Shown piece by piece: positions 14,953 through 15,332 of a DNA stretch of 15,332 nt. Under the pieces are notes generated by a model. The model did no database searches. It was not told the origin of the DNA and worked only from the letters and a program-made list of their open reading frames with translations. Both the position numbers and the translations under genes were made by a program. Numbering within the stretch: position 1 is the stretch's first letter; each line of letters begins with the position of its first letter. The DNA is from an uncultured Clostridia bacterium (lineage in GTDB: Bacteria; Bacillota; Clostridia; Oscillospirales; Ruminococcaceae): contig CAMWLH010000013.1 in the NCBI GenBank assembly GCA_947175045.1, positions 1 to 15,332 on the forward strand, read 5' to 3'.

Positions 14953-14981
14953 ATTTTACCACACATAACAAATAATTTCAA
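14953..14981 (-). promoter_or_regulatory. Sigma-A promoter of the S10 operon (extended -10)
   Basis: Read on the minus strand, TTGAAA (14981-14976) and TAAAAT (14958-14953) are separated by exactly 17 nt. A TGG immediately before the -10 box adds an extended -10 TGn motif. Five of six bases match in each hexamer. Just upstream lie T-rich bases (a run of seven Ts at 14998-14992) that could act as an UP-like element. The start site should be near 14945. This is the only convincing promoter seen in the window and would drive the whole cluster. Confidence 0.88.
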
Positions 14982-15009
14982 GGGCAATGCTAAAAAAATC
15001 CCAATCGCC

Positions 15010-15056
15010 GCAGAGAATTTTTTGCGGATTTCAGCAAGATTTTTGTGCAGATTTCA
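15010..15056. repeat. Imperfect 23-24 nt tandem duplication
   Basis: On the minus strand, TGAAATCTGCACAAAAATCT followed by TGC (15056-15034) is directly followed by TGAAATCCGCAAAAAATTCT followed by CTGC (15033-15010). The copies share the same start and end and differ by a few substitutions and small indels. It lies about 30 nt upstream of the S10 -35 box. Confidence 0.5.
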
Positions 15057-15105
15057 CAAAGCAAAGCACATTCAAGCGTGCAATTGTGGGACAAGCTCAG
15101 AATCC

Positions 15106-15119
15106 CTCTATATATAGAG
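15106..15119. repeat. 14-bp perfect palindrome
   Basis: CTCTATATATAGAG reads identically on both strands. It is A/T-rich at the centre and about 125 bp upstream of the S10 -35 box. It could be an operator-like site or just the tip of a repeat; no protein is implicated by the sequence. Confidence 0.4.
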
Positions 15120-15165
15120 CCTATCAGCTTTTCGGTTGTGCCACCCCCCTTGAAACTCCCGCGCG

Positions 15166-15196
15166 TAGCGCCGCAATCAGCGTAAGCGGGGCGCTA
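15166..15196. repeat. Inverted repeat with 7-bp GC-rich arms
   Basis: TAGCGCC at 15166-15172 and GGCGCTA at 15190-15196 are exact complements; an additional GC/GC pair can extend the stem with a two-base bulge. The flanks CCCTT (15147-15151) and AAGGG (15196-15200) can also pair, enclosing the structure. Part of the palindrome-rich upstream region. Confidence 0.45.
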
Positions 15197-15204
15197 AGGG
15201 AACT

Positions 15205-15230
15205 TGGGGAAAACAAGAGTTTTCACCCCA
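15205..15230. repeat. Long inverted repeat, about 10 bp stem
   Basis: On the plus strand TGGGG-AAAAC (15205-15214) pairs with GTTTT-CCCCA (15219-15230) around the loop AAGA, with two extra bases (CA) on the 3' side. It is not followed by a T-run on either strand and so is not a typical terminator. Confidence 0.45.
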
Positions 15231-15292
15231 GACTGTATATAAAGTGCTGACGAGTAGCAAATTATTTAAATGCGAATTTTCCGCACCACTCC

Positions 15293-15309
15293 ACCCGCCT
15301 TCGGCGGGT
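15293..15309. repeat. 7-bp GC hairpin with three-base loop
   Basis: ACCCGCC and GGCGGGT are perfectly complementary around TTC. No T-run follows on either strand within the visible bases. It could be the stem of a terminator-like or repeat element belonging to whatever lies beyond the right edge. Confidence 0.4.
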
Positions 15310-15332
15310 TCCGTTAGCCTCGATTTAAAAGC

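Larger units (their letters stand above)
14982..15332. other. Gene-free, hairpin- and repeat-rich region upstream of the S10 promoter
   Basis: No protein with a ribosome binding site is seen in these 351 bases. Perfect or near-perfect inverted repeats occur at 15106-15119, 15166-15196, 15205-15230 and 15293-15309, and a tandem imperfect repeat at 15010-15056. None of the stems is followed by a U-run suited to a strong terminator. The density of palindromes suggests an interspersed non-coding element or the remains of one. The fus/tuf genes often found before rpsJ are not here. Confidence 0.5.

Noticed and set aside
14804..14968. Plus-strand 54-codon ORF antisense to the leader, with AGGAGGG directly before its ATG
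   Set aside because: The purine motif is only one base from the ATG, too close to work. It is explained as the complement of the CCTCCT leader segment, and the ORF runs across the leader and the S10 -10 box. The peptide matches no family I recognise.
14992..15027. Possible intrinsic terminator on the minus strand just before the S10 promoter
   Set aside because: The CCGC/GCGG stem has only four pairs and a 12-nt loop, and the seven Ts lie about 9 nt beyond the stem, so termination would be poor. The T-run more likely serves the promoter.
14987..15250. Plus-strand 87-codon ORF through the upstream repeat region
   Set aside because: No usable ribosome binding site. It runs through tandem repeats and inverted repeats, and the translation has no recognisable domain.

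Overview
The window is one continuous bacterial ribosomal-protein gene cluster: the S10, spc and alpha operons fused end to end. Every gene lies on the minus strand, so transcription runs from about position 14945 down towards position 1. The gene order (S10, L3, L4, L23, L2, S19, L22, S3, L16, L29, S17, L14, L24, L5, S14, S8, L6, L18, S5, L30, L15, SecY, Adk, Map, KOW protein, IF-1, L36, S13, S11, S4), the AGGAGG-type ribosome binding sites, the short zinc-type S14, the zinc-type Adk and the small KOW gene between map and infA all point to Bacillota, class Clostridia. The mid-range GC content and sequence style suggest a Ruminococcus-like (Oscillospirales) gut organism. That last step is inference.

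Layout in transcription order: 15332-14982 has no gene but is dense in hairpins and short repeats. A very good extended -10 sigma-A promoter sits at 14981-14953. An approximately 285-nt structured 5' leader (about 14945-14662) precedes rpsJ. The S10 block runs 14661-9355 (rpsJ to rpsQ), the spc block 9306-3692 (rplN to secY), then adk-map-KOW-infA (3610-1722) and the alpha block rpmJ-rpsM-rpsK-rpsD (1657-30). rpoA and rplQ would be expected just past the left edge. Two genes are short and easily missed: rpmD (L30, 5544-5720) and rpmJ (L36, 1544-1657). Several starts were set from Shine-Dalgarno spacing, including TTG starts for infA and rpsE.

The products work together. Twenty-six are structural proteins of the 30S and 50S subunits. 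IF-1 acts in initiation, SecY is the membrane translocon, Map removes initiator methionine, Adk balances adenine nucleotides, and the KOW protein is a small likely RNA binder.

The coding part is ordinary. What deserves attention is between the genes. Several gaps that are usually a few bases in such operons are 60-160 nt here and carry clear stem-loops: rpsJ-rplC, rplB-rpsS, rpsN-rpsH, secY-adk, rpsK-rpsD. Some pairs overlap so that only one can form at a time. I see no mobile-element gene, tRNA, rRNA, CRISPR or defence system, and nothing that amounts to a new multi-gene system.
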